Below are positions 8,014-16,573 of a DNA stretch of 64,000 nucleotides, one piece after another (within the stretch, counting starts at the first letter, position 1; the number at the start of each line of letters is the position of its first letter). Under the pieces are notes generated by a model that was not told the DNA's origin, made no database searches, and saw only the letters and a list, made by a program, of their open reading frames with translations. Made by a program: the position numbers and the translations under genes. Location: contig NZ_BAABED010000001.1 in assembly GCF_039539965.1 (NCBI RefSeq), positions 1,674,001-1,738,000 on the forward strand, given 5' to 3'. The DNA is from Arthrobacter methylotrophus (GTDB lineage: Bacteria > Actinomycetota > Actinomycetes > Actinomycetales > Micrococcaceae).

Positions 8014-8134
8014 GGTGGCACTCCCTGTCTTGGATGAATGAGCCGCAAAGCTTTAGGGCCCGCGTAAAAACTGTCAATCAAAGGATGGTGCTTAGACCCT
8101 CTCATAGGATCGGATCCAAACACCATGTTGGCCA

Positions 8135-9739
8135 CTAGTGTCCCGCGGGATCAGCCGGTTTCACCGGGGCGGAAGGAACCTCGGGTGGGGCCTGGTCGAG
8201 GATCGCCGGGCGTGCGGCAGGACATCCCGGTGGCGCGCTGGCGCTCGGGGATGGTGTCAGCGTCGCTGAGGCAGATGCTGACGGGGAGGCGGTCGCCGAA
8301 GGGGACGGTGACGGGCTGGCTACGGGCGCGGGAGACGGCGCTGCCAGGCATTGTGCGTTCTTCGCGTCGTAGTCTTTTCGGGCTGCGTCCTGGCGGGCAA
8401 TGAAATCTGCACGCTCGGCGGCCTTTTGGTCGTGGTCTTTTACGGCCTGGTCGTAGTTGGCCCACGAAGTCGCAATGGCGGACCATGCCTTGTTAACCTC
8501 GTCAACCCTAGCCACGTAGTCGTTGTAGGTTGCGGCGTCCTTTTGATACTTCGCGTAATCAGTCCAGTACGTCACGACGCTGTCCTGCCAGGCTTTTGCG
8601 CCGGCTTCGAGTTTTGTGCGGGTGTCCGTGAGAAGGGTGTTTCGGGTCTTGGTGGCTGCCGCGTCGTCGAACGCGAGGGGCTTCATTCCAGTGAACGCCC
8701 ACCCGCAGCCAGGGCCTTTGAGGTCGTTGGCCGGGACCTGCACCTGGGCCTCGGTGGTGGCCTTCGCGGCGGGTGCGGCCGGTGCCGCGGGCTCCATGAC
8801 CGGGGCAGGCATCGACGGTGACACCGCGAAGGCCGGCTTGTCCATCGGAACCGCCTTATGGTCCACCAGGCCCGGCGCCGGGATGGGGACCCGGACAAAG
8901 GCCGGGGAAGGTGTGGAGGCCGGATCAGGGGCAGGCCCCGTGGCAGGAGCGGCGGTCGCCGTGGTGGTCAACCCGGCGGACGGCAACTGCACGTCGGGGA
9001 TAGCGACCTTGGCCTCCTCGGTGTACTGCTTGTAACCGGAGGCTGTCCACGGGGACCGGGTGGCGTCGGCAACGGTGGATTGCTGGTTCACGCAGCTCGT
9101 GCTCAACCGGCCGGTCAATACACCGTCGAAGGCCTGGGCGAGAGTTTGCAGCGGGTCGTTCGGGGAACCGGTGACGTAAGTGATGACGTCGCCGCGTCGG
9201 AAGGACAGGACAGCCGCCCGCACCCCGCCACGGGTCGTCGTCGCCTGCTTCGTGTCTGACCCGGGGCCGTTCACACCCCACATGCTCAGTCCTGTCTCGG
9301 GACCGGCGCAGACGTACGCGTTGGCGGCCTGCTTCTGCACGGCTTCAGCACCGATCCCCGCCGTGTAGGCGAGGGTGATGACCTGGAACCGGGAGCTGCC
9401 TGAGGTGAACGTCCGGGCCAGGGACACAGACGGGGCTACGCCGGCCTGCGGGCAGGAATACGGCAGCGGCGCGGTGACAAGCTGCTGCAGGTCACCCTGC
9501 TTCGCCCAGCCCGCCGGCGGATTGTTCAACGCGTCGGTGAGCACACCTGTGGCAGGGGACTGCTTCCAGTCGGCGGTGACGACGCTCGGGCCAGCCGCGG
9601 ACTGCGGTGCCGGCACGGCGGCGGGGGGCAGCCCGATCAACACCATCGCCAGGGTGGTCAGTCCCGCTATCGCGGTGACGATGCCGGTGCCGGCAAGGAC
9701 GGCTGTGGATGATTTCTGAGTGAGTCGCTGGAGTCCCAT
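8135..9739 (-). CDS. Large secreted or membrane-anchored protein
   Basis: A 534-residue protein with an N-terminal hydrophobic segment (about residues 15-40) that acts as signal or anchor. A globular domain (about 45-235) with several Cys follows, then a Pro/Ala-rich linker (235-340), a helical Tyr/Asp/Ala-rich region (350-470) and a Ser/Pro/Ala repeat tail (470-534). It starts 4 nt after the penicillin-binding protein gene and is probably translated from the same mRNA. The long linkers suit a protein spanning or decorating the cell wall. No family assigned. Confidence 0.7.
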   Translation of the reverse strand: MGLQRLTQKSSTAVLAGTGIVTAIAGLTTLAMVLIGLPPAAVPAPQSAAGPSVVTADWKQSPATGVLTDALNNPPAGWAKQGDLQQLVTAPLPYSCPQAGVAPSVSLARTFTSGSSRFQVITLAYTAGIGAEAVQKQAANAYVCAGPETGLSMWGVNGPGSDTKQATTTRGGVRAAVLSFRRGDVITYVTGSPNDPLQTLAQAFDGVLTGRLSTSCVNQQSTVADATRSPWTASGYKQYTEEAKVAIPDVQLPSAGLTTTATAAPATGPAPDPASTPSPAFVRVPIPAPGLVDHKAVPMDKPAFAVSPSMPAPVMEPAAPAAPAAKATTEAQVQVPANDLKGPGCGWAFTGMKPLAFDDAAATKTRNTLLTDTRTKLEAGAKAWQDSVVTYWTDYAKYQKDAATYNDYVARVDEVNKAWSAIATSWANYDQAVKDHDQKAAERADFIARQDAARKDYDAKNAQCLAAPSPAPVASPSPSPSATASPSASASATLTPSPSASAPPGCPAARPAILDQAPPEVPSAPVKPADPAGH

Positions 9740-9743
9740 GGTC

Positions 9744-12056
9744 CTACTTCTGTTCCGGGAGCTTGATGGTGGTGTCGCTGCCCTGGCTGAGGGTGATGCT
9801 GACCTTTTCCCTGTACGAGAAGGTGCTGCCGGCTGCAGGGGTCTGGGCTGTGACGATGTCCTTGTCGAACAGCGGATTCGGGTCCGCCGTCTTCACGGCG
9901 ATGTCCGGGGTCAGGTTGTTCTGCAGCAGCAGAGTTGCAGCGTCGCTGACGGAGAGCCCCCGGACGTCCGGGATGGTCCGGGCGGTACTGGAGCTGGTGG
10001 CGACATCGTCGGCCTTGGGAAGCGGAATCGCGGGCAGCCCGGCGGTCAGGTGGGTCATGATGTCTTTCCAGACCGGGCCGGCGACCTCACTGCCGGTGAG
10101 ATTGAAGTAGTCGCGGCCATAGGCGTGGACCATGTTCAACGGATACTGGGTGCCCCCGCGCGGATCACCCAGCCAGACGGCGGTGACGTACTGCGGGACC
10201 AGTCCGACGATCCAGTTCGCGGCGAAGTCGTTGGTCGTACCGGTCTTGGCCCCGGCCTCGCGGCCGGGGAGCCCGCCCATCTGGGACAGGGTGCCGTCGC
10301 CGGTGAACGGCATTTTGAGGATGTCCGCGACCGTGTGGGCTACCGCCGGGGCGATGGCTTGGTGGCAGTCGGGGTTCGGGGTGTTGATCTTGGCGCCGGT
10401 GTCGGCGCGGACCCCGGCAATGATGGTGACGGGCCGGCAGGCGACGCCGTCCCCGGCGAACACGGCGTAGGCGTTCGCCATTTCCAGCGGGGACACCTCG
10501 TAGGCGCCCAGAGTCAGGGATGCTTCCTGGCCTTTGATGGCGTTAGGGCCGGTCCGCGGGAGCGAGGTGATGCCGAGACGGGCAGCCATGTCGGCGACCG
10601 GAAGGACACCGGTGCGTTCGATGAGCCGGATGAAGTAGATGTTCAAGGACAGTTGAATGGCCCTGCGCGCGTCCACGGTGCCCCAGCTGTAGCCGCCGTA
10701 GTTGATGAAACCGCCCGGCGGGGAGTCCAGGGTCGGCGAGACATAAGGGCTGTCGGCGTTCAGCTTCGTAGTGGCCGGGATGCCTTGTTCGAGTGCGGTC
10801 GCGAGCGTGATCGGCTTCATGGACGAGCCGACCTGGAACGGGGACTTCGCGTAGACGATTTCGGTCTGGCCGGGCCCGTTGCCCCAGGTACGGTTCTGGG
10901 CGATCGCGGCGATCTGCCCGGTGCCGGGTTTGATCACCGCGGTGGCCAGGGCGGCCCGGTTGTCGTTGCCGAGGGCCCCGGTAACGGCGTTCTGCGCTGC
11001 AGCCATGGCGGCCGGGTCCAGAGCCGTCGTCAGGGTCATTCCGCCGCGGGAGAGCTTTTCGGCGCGGGCTTCGGCGGTGGCACCGAACGCCGGGTCGGTG
11101 AGGATCTCGTCGCGGACCATTGAGCAGTAATACGGGTAGGTGGAGCTGGCGCAGCCGTTGGCCAGAGTCCCTTTCTTGATCCCGAGGGGTTCCGCGGCGG
11201 CCGCGGCGGATTCGGCTTCGGTGATTTTGCCGGTCACCTGCAGGCGTGACAGCGCGGTGTCCCGGCGGCCGCGCGCACCGTCGGGGTTGGTGAACGGATC
11301 GTATGCTGCCGGGCCTTTGAGGATGCCGGCGAGGGTGGCGCCTTGGGCGCGGGTCAGGTTTTTGGCTGTCGTGTCGAAGTAGACCCGGGAGGCTGCTTCG
11401 ATCCCGTAGGCGCCGTTGCCGAAGTAAACGGTGTTCGAGTACATCTCCAGGATCTGGTCCTTGCTGAGCTTTTTCTCCAGCCCGGCAGCATATTTGAGCT
11501 CCTGGAGCTTGGCTCCCAGATCCCGGGACGGGGGAGCGGTCTCGCCGGACTGGGCGACGAGGAGATTTTTGACCAGCTGCTGGGTGATGCCGGAGGCACC
11601 CTGGGCGGCGTTTCCATTGGCGTTGTTGACGGTAGCCCGGATTGTGCCGACAACGTCGATGGGCCCGTTGGTGTAGAAGCGGGCGTCCTCGGTAGCCAGC
11701 AGTGCATCGGTGAAGTTGGGGGAGATGCTTGAGAGTTTGACGTCGATCCTGTTTTCACTGAAGAAGCGGGCAAATTCCTTGCCGTTTTTGTCGAGCAGGA
11801 CGGTGTGCTGGGGGAGGGAGACGTCGAGCGGGATCTCGGACGGAAGCTTGTTCCAGTAGTCGATGGCCATGCCGACACCGCCGGCGGCAAACAGGCCGAC
11901 CGGGGCCGCGAGAAGCCCGGTCAGGGACACCAGAAGCACGGAGGCGATGAAGCCGCCGAGGCGGGCCGAGAACGGACGGACGGTGGACTGCTCTTCGTGC
12001 ATGGATGATCCGAGCAGTTGCTCGACACTGGCCAGCTCGGTGTGTGCGCGTCTCAA
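9744..12056 (-). CDS. Class A penicillin-binding protein with PASTA domain
   Basis: A 770-residue bifunctional cell-wall synthase. After one transmembrane helix comes a glycosyltransferase domain (EDARFY and the QGASGITQQLVKN motif), then a transpeptidase domain with SxxK (GSSMKPIT) and KTGTTND, and a C-terminal PASTA domain (IPDVRGLSVSDA). Such enzymes polymerise and cross-link peptidoglycan outside the membrane. I chose the TTG at 12056 because AGGAG stands 8 nt upstream and its TTGA overlaps the stop of a short leader peptide. An ATG at 12002 is the alternative. Finding one on a conjugative element suggests a role in wall remodelling for transfer or in host envelope change. Confidence 0.85.
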   Translation of the reverse strand: MRRAHTELASVEQLLGSSMHEEQSTVRPFSARLGGFIASVLLVSLTGLLAAPVGLFAAGGVGMAIDYWNKLPSEIPLDVSLPQHTVLLDKNGKEFARFFSENRIDVKLSSISPNFTDALLATEDARFYTNGPIDVVGTIRATVNNANGNAAQGASGITQQLVKNLLVAQSGETAPPSRDLGAKLQELKYAAGLEKKLSKDQILEMYSNTVYFGNGAYGIEAASRVYFDTTAKNLTRAQGATLAGILKGPAAYDPFTNPDGARGRRDTALSRLQVTGKITEAESAAAAAEPLGIKKGTLANGCASSTYPYYCSMVRDEILTDPAFGATAEARAEKLSRGGMTLTTALDPAAMAAAQNAVTGALGNDNRAALATAVIKPGTGQIAAIAQNRTWGNGPGQTEIVYAKSPFQVGSSMKPITLATALEQGIPATTKLNADSPYVSPTLDSPPGGFINYGGYSWGTVDARRAIQLSLNIYFIRLIERTGVLPVADMAARLGITSLPRTGPNAIKGQEASLTLGAYEVSPLEMANAYAVFAGDGVACRPVTIIAGVRADTGAKINTPNPDCHQAIAPAVAHTVADILKMPFTGDGTLSQMGGLPGREAGAKTGTTNDFAANWIVGLVPQYVTAVWLGDPRGGTQYPLNMVHAYGRDYFNLTGSEVAGPVWKDIMTHLTAGLPAIPLPKADDVATSSSTARTIPDVRGLSVSDAATLLLQNNLTPDIAVKTADPNPLFDKDIVTAQTPAAGSTFSYREKVSITLSQGSDTTIKLPEQK

Positions 12057-12109
12057 AATCTGGTGCTCCTGGTGATGCTTGCGTGGCAGCTGAACGCTGC
12101 GCAGGTCAT
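12053..12109 (-). CDS. Putative 18-residue leader peptide
   Basis: ATG six nt after the predicted transcription start of promoter P8, ending TGA inside the TTG start of the penicillin-binding protein (TTGA). The peptide is MTCAAFSCHASITRSTRF. I infer translational coupling or reinitiation; no regulatory residue run is obvious. Confidence 0.4.
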   Translation of the reverse strand: MTCAAFSCHASITRSTRF

Positions 12110-12122
12110 GGCGATACGCGAC

Positions 12123-12132
12123 ATGTGTGCGG
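12123..12132 (-). promoter_or_regulatory. Class A -10 box P8
   Basis: CCGCACACAT upstream of the leader peptide and penicillin-binding protein gene. The -35 position reads GGCAGG, a weak match. Confidence 0.5.
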
Positions 12133-12239
12133 ACAGCCGGACAACCCTGCCCGCCGGGACCCCGAAGACTCATCTTTGAACGGTCGCCAGCTCCTGATCC
12201 CTGCCGGGCTGAGGGCGCCGGAACACTGACCCTCGACGC

Positions 12240-12282
12240 ACAGAAAGAGTCGGCGCGGATGATCCGCGCCGACTCTTTCTGT
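12240..12282. terminator. 20-bp perfect hairpin, bidirectional terminator
   Basis: A perfect 20-bp inverted repeat with a 3-nt loop, with AAAGA on one side and TCTTT on the other arm. It lies between the small membrane gene at 12313 and the promoter of the penicillin-binding protein, so it probably insulates the two. Confidence 0.7.
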
Positions 12283-12312
12283 CTGGGTGTTCTTGCTGTA
12301 GCGTCCCGTGTC

Positions 12313-12597
12313 TTACCGGGTGATGGCCAGACGGGCTCGCCTGTCAACGACGTCGGCGCCGTGAGGCTCCCTCATAGTGTCGGGCGCGTCGACAATATCG
12401 GCGATGTAGGTTTCCTTCAGCGGGGCTGCAGCGGGCTGGTGGCTGGCGATCTGGCCGAGGATGGATTCAAGGGCTGGATTCTTGCGCTTTGCTCCCAGAC
12501 CGAAAAACGGTCCGGCCACCATCGCGGCCCCCACCAAGAGCGCGGTGATGGCGAATACCAGCAGAGGTGTTCCGTTGTAAGAGTAGATGCCGGTCAT
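12313..12597 (-). CDS. Small membrane protein
   Basis: A 94-residue protein. One or two hydrophobic helices at about residues 11-34 are followed by a soluble tail of about 55 residues ending DRRARLAITR. The ribosome site GGAGA precedes the ATG. It is driven by P9 after a leader of about 45 nt. Function unknown. Confidence 0.65.
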   Translation of the reverse strand: MTGIYSYNGTPLLVFAITALLVGAAMVAGPFFGLGAKRKNPALESILGQIASHQPAAAPLKETYIADIVDAPDTMREPHGADVVDRRARLAITR

Positions 12598-12650
12598 GAG
12601 AGTCTCCTGTAGTCATCCTGTCCCGGCGTATCCGGTCCTTGGTAACCCTC

Positions 12651-12680
12651 ATGTGTGCGGATCAGCCCGTGGAGCTCACC
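12651..12680 (-). promoter_or_regulatory. Class A promoter P9
   Basis: GGTGAG, 14 nt, CCGCACACAT. It overlaps the 3' end of the PAS-like gene and drives the small membrane gene at 12597. Confidence 0.7.
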
Positions 12681-13837
12681 GTTGCCTCTTCAGCCTCAAC
12701 GGGAGAGAGCCGGACGACGGCGTACCGGTCGGTGCTGCCGTGGTCATCATGGCCGCTGCTGGCGGTCACAGTGTAGGCCCGGTATTGGCCGTCCGTATGC
12801 ATCAGTCGCACCGTTGCGCGGTTGTAGGGCTGGGCTGCTTCAACCGTGTCCCTGAAGTCCCGGTAATCGTCGGGGTAGATCACGTGTGGCAGGTAGCCGT
12901 AGCGCGGGGATTGAATACCGAACCGGTGCCAGGTGTTGGACGTCATGAACGTCTGCCAGCAGCTGGTGTCGACAGCCATCAGCACCTGGTCCACGGCAAG
13001 CTCGAACACGGCGCGAAGGAGGCTGCTGGATTGGAAATCTCCGAAGCCAGGTGTGATCGGAGAGGGGGTGATTTCCTGGACTTCCCGGGTGATGGCCCTC
13101 AACCATTTGCCCTGCCGCTTCTCGTCGGTGACGACCCTGCCGGAAACTTCGAGGTTCTTCACCCCTGGCGAATCGCTGTTGAAACGGGTGATGATCCGGT
13201 ACGGGACCAAATACCGCTCCGCGTTCACTGACGTGATGGCCGCATCAATGGTGACCTTCATGCGGGTTCTGTCCTCAGCGGAGATCAGCTCGCTCACCCA
13301 CTGATTCATGTCCCCGGTCGGGCTCTCGCCGGTACGGTCGAGCTCATAGATCGCGAAAAGGTCATCGTTCCAGGAGGTTTCGATGTGCCCGTTGAAGGAG
13401 ATTTTCCACTCTAGTGCCCCGATTGGCGGGCGGGGTGGAAGGTCATCGCCGGCAGCAACATAGATGGCCAGCACGGCGAGGACCATATCAGTCATCGGGG
13501 AGTTGATCGGCCTCGCCAGGACACGGTAGTCCTCGCCTCGGTGGTTGACGACATCGTCGATAGCCTTGCCGGTCTCGGCGACAGTGCGGATTCTTTCTAC
13601 AAGCAATTCACGACCCAGCGGGTCCAGATTCTTTCGCACACTGGAACCGGAGAAGTTCACATCCCCGATGCTTAGCAGGCCGGGCTGATCCTTGTTGAGG
13701 TGATCAACCAGGACCCATCGGCTTCGAGTGCTAATAGCGTTCAAGATAGTCCTGTCATTCAAGTCAGGGGGCAGGTCGTGCCCCCAAAGTTTGATGCCCC
13801 CTGAGCCCCCCCATAGAGCCAAGGGACAGTTTTTCAC
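12662..13837 (-). CDS. Putative PAS-like sensory protein
   Basis: A 391-residue soluble protein. The stretch from about residue 145 (ALEWKISFNGHIETSWNDDL) and the C-terminal part (TVRLMHTDGQYRAYTVTAS) look like PAS-type folds, in which a strand-rich pocket binds a ligand. The assignment is tentative. The GTG start lacks a Shine-Dalgarno site; TATGAC stands 5 nt before it, so the mRNA may be leaderless. No output domain is seen, so its partner is unknown. Confidence 0.5.
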   Translation of the reverse strand: MKNCPLALWGGSGGIKLWGHDLPPDLNDRTILNAISTRSRWVLVDHLNKDQPGLLSIGDVNFSGSSVRKNLDPLGRELLVERIRTVAETGKAIDDVVNHRGEDYRVLARPINSPMTDMVLAVLAIYVAAGDDLPPRPPIGALEWKISFNGHIETSWNDDLFAIYELDRTGESPTGDMNQWVSELISAEDRTRMKVTIDAAITSVNAERYLVPYRIITRFNSDSPGVKNLEVSGRVVTDEKRQGKWLRAITREVQEITPSPITPGFGDFQSSSLLRAVFELAVDQVLMAVDTSCWQTFMTSNTWHRFGIQSPRYGYLPHVIYPDDYRDFRDTVEAAQPYNRATVRLMHTDGQYRAYTVTASSGHDDHGSTDRYAVVRLSPVEAEEATVSSTG

Positions 13838-14049
13838 CCTGAGTCATATTTGTCACAGCCCCACTGTGATTTCTGTCATTACTGTCATGTGATCTCCAGC
13901 ACAAGCATTGGAGTGAATGCCTGGATGGTCTCGTTGATTTGTATTAGACATGTCCAATTGTTAGTCTTGATCGCATCAAGCCCATCTGGCGGATGCCCGG
14001 CAGGCTGTACGAAGCACCATCTGATCACCATTTTCAGGAGTACAGCCTT
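13838..14049. other. Intergenic region between divergent genes
   Basis: A relatively AT-rich region with an 8-bp palindrome GACATGTC near 13946 inside TTAGACATGTCCAA. It could hold promoters or an operator for the flanking genes. None of the element's own boxes is present. Confidence 0.35.
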
Positions 14050-14823
14050 TTGTCCAAACGTTCCGAGCATTCCAGCCCATGGCACCCTTTCTCCCGGGTC
14101 AGCGAAACGGCTCCCGGCGTGTTTTTCGTCGAAGGACCGGCATCCAACTGGATCATCGTCCGTGACGAGACCGGCTACATTCTCATCGATAGCGGATACC
14201 CGGAAGACTCGGCCCTTGTCCGGAAGTCGATTGAACATGTCGGCCTGAAACCCTCAGCAGCCAAGGCCATGCTCATCACGCACGGCCACGTCGACCACAC
14301 CGGTTCCGCTGCCTTGTTCTCCCGTACGTTCGGAACCCCGGTCCTGTGCAGCCCCGAAGAGTTGCCACATGTCCAAGGCCATGAAAAGCACCAGGTCACC
14401 CTCGGCCAGGTCCTCATCCGTGCATGGCGTCCGAAGGTGCTGCGCTGGATGAAGCACGCGATCGCCGCCGGATCCCTGTCTGCAACTCCAGCAACAGCCG
14501 CACAGGCGTGGACTGCCGAGCAACTGGCGGGTCTGCCGGGTAGCCCTGAAGCCATCCTGGTCCCCGGGCACACACCCGGAAACGTTGCGATCCTTTTCCG
14601 CGCGGCCGGAGTGATTGTCACCGGCGACTCCTTTATCACCGGCCACCCGCTGAGCCGACATACGGGCCCCCAGATGCTCCACCCTATGTATCACAGCGAA
14701 CCGGCCACGGCATTGTCCGCCACCCACGCTTTGGACAGCGTCGAGGCCTCAGTGATCCTTCCCGGCCATGGCCCCGCTTTGGCCATGCCCCTCGGTGACG
14801 CCTTGGCGTCCCTGCGTCGCTAA
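14050..14823 (+). CDS. MBL-fold metallo-hydrolase
   Basis: A 257-residue enzyme of the metallo-beta-lactamase fold. It has the zinc motif THGHVDH, then PGHTPGN, the GDSF aspartate and PGHGP, all in order, so a two-metal active site is intact. The family includes glyoxalase II-like thioesterases, lactonases and other hydrolases; the substrate is not evident. I prefer the TTG at 14050, 8 nt after CAGGAG. An ATG at 13993 is the alternative. It is a single rightward gene without class A-C boxes, so it may be cargo. Confidence 0.82.
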   Translation: MSKRSEHSSPWHPFSRVSETAPGVFFVEGPASNWIIVRDETGYILIDSGYPEDSALVRKSIEHVGLKPSAAKAMLITHGHVDHTGSAALFSRTFGTPVLCSPEELPHVQGHEKHQVTLGQVLIRAWRPKVLRWMKHAIAAGSLSATPATAAQAWTAEQLAGLPGSPEAILVPGHTPGNVAILFRAAGVIVTGDSFITGHPLSRHTGPQMLHPMYHSEPATALSATHALDSVEASVILPGHGPALAMPLGDALASLRR

Positions 14824-14894
14824 CTCGCCCCGACACTTTCTTCCTTTTTCATCCTCTGCGCGTCGATCAGCGCACCCTGTGAAAGCCGAAAACC

Positions 14895-15230
14895 TTGCCA
14901 ATCCTTGCCATAGCTGTAACCACCATCGACTGTGACGGACACGACGGAACCCCCTGCCCGGACAACACCGTCGTCGAATTCCCGCACCCGCAGAGCGTCG
15001 CGATCCGGCTCGCAAAGCAGTCCGGCTGGACAGTCTGGATCGAGACGATGTGCCCGGAGTGCACCAGCGTGCAGGCTGCGGCGGCAGCCCCGACACCCTT
15101 GGACCTGCCGCCGGTCACGGTAGATGCGATAGTGCCTGCCCTGATGGTTCTCGCGGCCGATGCCGGCGAAGACGCGACAGGATGGTGCGCCAGAATGAAG
15201 GCTGAACGCCGCCAACTGGTAGGCGCGTAA
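14895..15230 (+). CDS. Small Cys-rich hypothetical protein
   Basis: A 111-residue protein with Cys pairs at the N-terminus (DCDGHDGTPC) and in the middle (MCPEC), suggesting a zinc site, then a helical region. The only in-frame start is TTG at 14895, without a clear ribosome site, so the true start is uncertain. No family recognised. Confidence 0.5.
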   Translation: MPILAIAVTTIDCDGHDGTPCPDNTVVEFPHPQSVAIRLAKQSGWTVWIETMCPECTSVQAAAAAPTPLDLPPVTVDAIVPALMVLAADAGEDATGWCARMKAERRQLVGA

Positions 15231-15234
15231 GCCG

Positions 15235-15399
15235 TTAGGCGGCCTCGTCCAGGATCAGGTCAGGGTGGTCCTCGACGTCCTGGAGCCGGGCAATGACGAG
15301 CCGGTCCATCGGGGTCAGGTTAATGACCACCGTGCGGCCGTCCTTATCAACGATGGCACCGAAGCCAATGGGCTCCACGGACTCCGTCCCGGTGCTCAT
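15235..15399 (-). CDS. Small acidic hypothetical protein
   Basis: A 54-residue protein ending DHPDLILDEAA. Its ATG overlaps the TGA of the upstream HD-domain gene (ATGA), so it is probably co-translated. Function unknown. Confidence 0.5.
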   Translation of the reverse strand: MSTGTESVEPIGFGAIVDKDGRTVVINLTPMDRLVIARLQDVEDHPDLILDEAA

Positions 15400-16184
15400 G
15401 CTGTCCTGCCGTACAGGCCGGCCAAAGCGCCGAGACGTCCTGCGAGGACGGAGAGTCTCAGCTCGATGTCGTTGTAGCCGCCCATGGAGAGCAGTGCCCG
15501 GATGGCGTCGGAGTTGGAGGCGAGCTCGGCCTCGAAGATGGCCACCATCGGGTGGTACTTCTGGACCAGGTGTCCCACCATTATTTCATTCCCGTCGACC
15601 GCATTGTGGTGCAGACCGCCGGCGTTGTCCATGAAGTCCGCGAACTTGCCAATGAAGGCACCCGCGTTGCCGCGAATCTTCGCCGCGACGTTCGCTGCGT
15701 ACAGCTCGCGCTTCTGGGCTTTCGTGAGGTTCTCTCCCGTGGGGACGGGGTTGGTCAGGGACCGCACCAGGTCCGAAGTCTCCTGGCCGAACTCCCCGGC
15801 GATCCACGCATATGCCAACTCCCGCTGCGTGGCCAGATCAATGCCGACGTGGCAGCCCGGAACGAACGATTCCAAGATGCGGTCCAGGCTGTCCTCGACC
15901 GTGTCGTGCAGGATCACGGAGACCAGGATGGGTTCGGACGTCACGCCCCACCGGAGCACGCGAAGAGAGTTCCGAAGCGGATGTTCAATATAGGCGGTCC
16001 TCGGAAAGCCCTTTCGGTTCGCGCGGGTCTGGTTCAGGTGGAAGAACGAGGCGGCCGAGATCGCCGTGGAGACTTTCACCCCGTCAATGGAGGGGATGTC
16101 CTTGATGTCGGCGAAAATCGCCATCGTCAGGGCCGAGGGGTCCATATCCTTGAGCGGTACGCGGTCAAAAAGTGTGGTCGTCAT
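15396..16184 (-). CDS. HD-domain phosphohydrolase (SpoT/MESH1-like)
   Basis: A 262-residue protein. The segment AYIEHPLRN... followed by VILHDTVED contains the H...HD metal motif, arranged as in the hydrolase domain of RelA/SpoT and small MESH1-type enzymes. Enzymes of that group cleave (p)ppGpp or NADPH. No synthetase domain is present. Further Asp residues expected late in the fold (KFADFMDNAG) are visible. I infer a nucleotide pyrophosphohydrolase, with substrate unproven. ATG lies 7 nt after a class A box. Confidence 0.72.
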   Translation of the reverse strand: MTTTLFDRVPLKDMDPSALTMAIFADIKDIPSIDGVKVSTAISAASFFHLNQTRANRKGFPRTAYIEHPLRNSLRVLRWGVTSEPILVSVILHDTVEDSLDRILESFVPGCHVGIDLATQRELAYAWIAGEFGQETSDLVRSLTNPVPTGENLTKAQKRELYAANVAAKIRGNAGAFIGKFADFMDNAGGLHHNAVDGNEIMVGHLVQKYHPMVAIFEAELASNSDAIRALLSMGGYNDIELRLSVLAGRLGALAGLYGRTA

Positions 16185-16191
16185 GCCCGCT

Positions 16192-16221
16192 ATGTGTACG
16201 GACGCGCCCGGCTGCGTCACC
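16192..16221 (-). promoter_or_regulatory. Class A promoter P10
   Basis: GGTGAC, 14 nt, CCGTACACAT, then 7 nt to the ATG at 16184. Confidence 0.7.
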
Positions 16222-16275
16222 GGAAAAATCTACCCGCCCGTCCCGCCGCCCGCCTGGGCGGGGCAGGTGGAGAGA

Positions 16276-16572
16276 CTACTTTTTCTTCACGGCAGCTGCC
16301 TGCTCGGCTGCGGCGCGGACCATGACGCGGGCCACGACGGAGACGCACAGCGGGCACTGGAGCCGGGTCAGGGTAGTGAACGGCTGGTCCGAGACGAGCA
16401 TGACCGAGCCGCCGCAGAGCGCCTTGGGGGAGAGCCGGTCCAGTGCGTAGTGCTGGACGAAGGTCCCTTTGCCGTAGAGTCGTTCCACTGCCGGCTGGCC
16501 GGGCCGGCCCATCTGGGCGATCACCCGGCGGCGGAAGCGATGGCCTTCGATGATCCTGTTCTTGAGCTGCAC
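16276..16572 (-). CDS. Hypothetical protein
   Basis: A 98-residue protein starting with GTG just after the stop of the PTH2-like gene. It has a CPLC pair near residue 75 and ends in a Lys run. Probably the last gene of the 17245 operon. Function unknown. Confidence 0.55.
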   Translation of the reverse strand: MQLKNRIIEGHRFRRRVIAQMGRPGQPAVERLYGKGTFVQHYALDRLSPKALCGGSVMLVSDQPFTTLTRLQCPLCVSVVARVMVRAAAEQAAAVKKK

Positions 16573-16573
16573 G

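Noticed and set aside
9720..11123. 467-codon rightward frame across the penicillin-binding protein
   Set aside because: The opposite strand encodes intact penicillin-binding motifs; the rightward translation is low-complexity Gly/Arg/Val typical of antisense frames.
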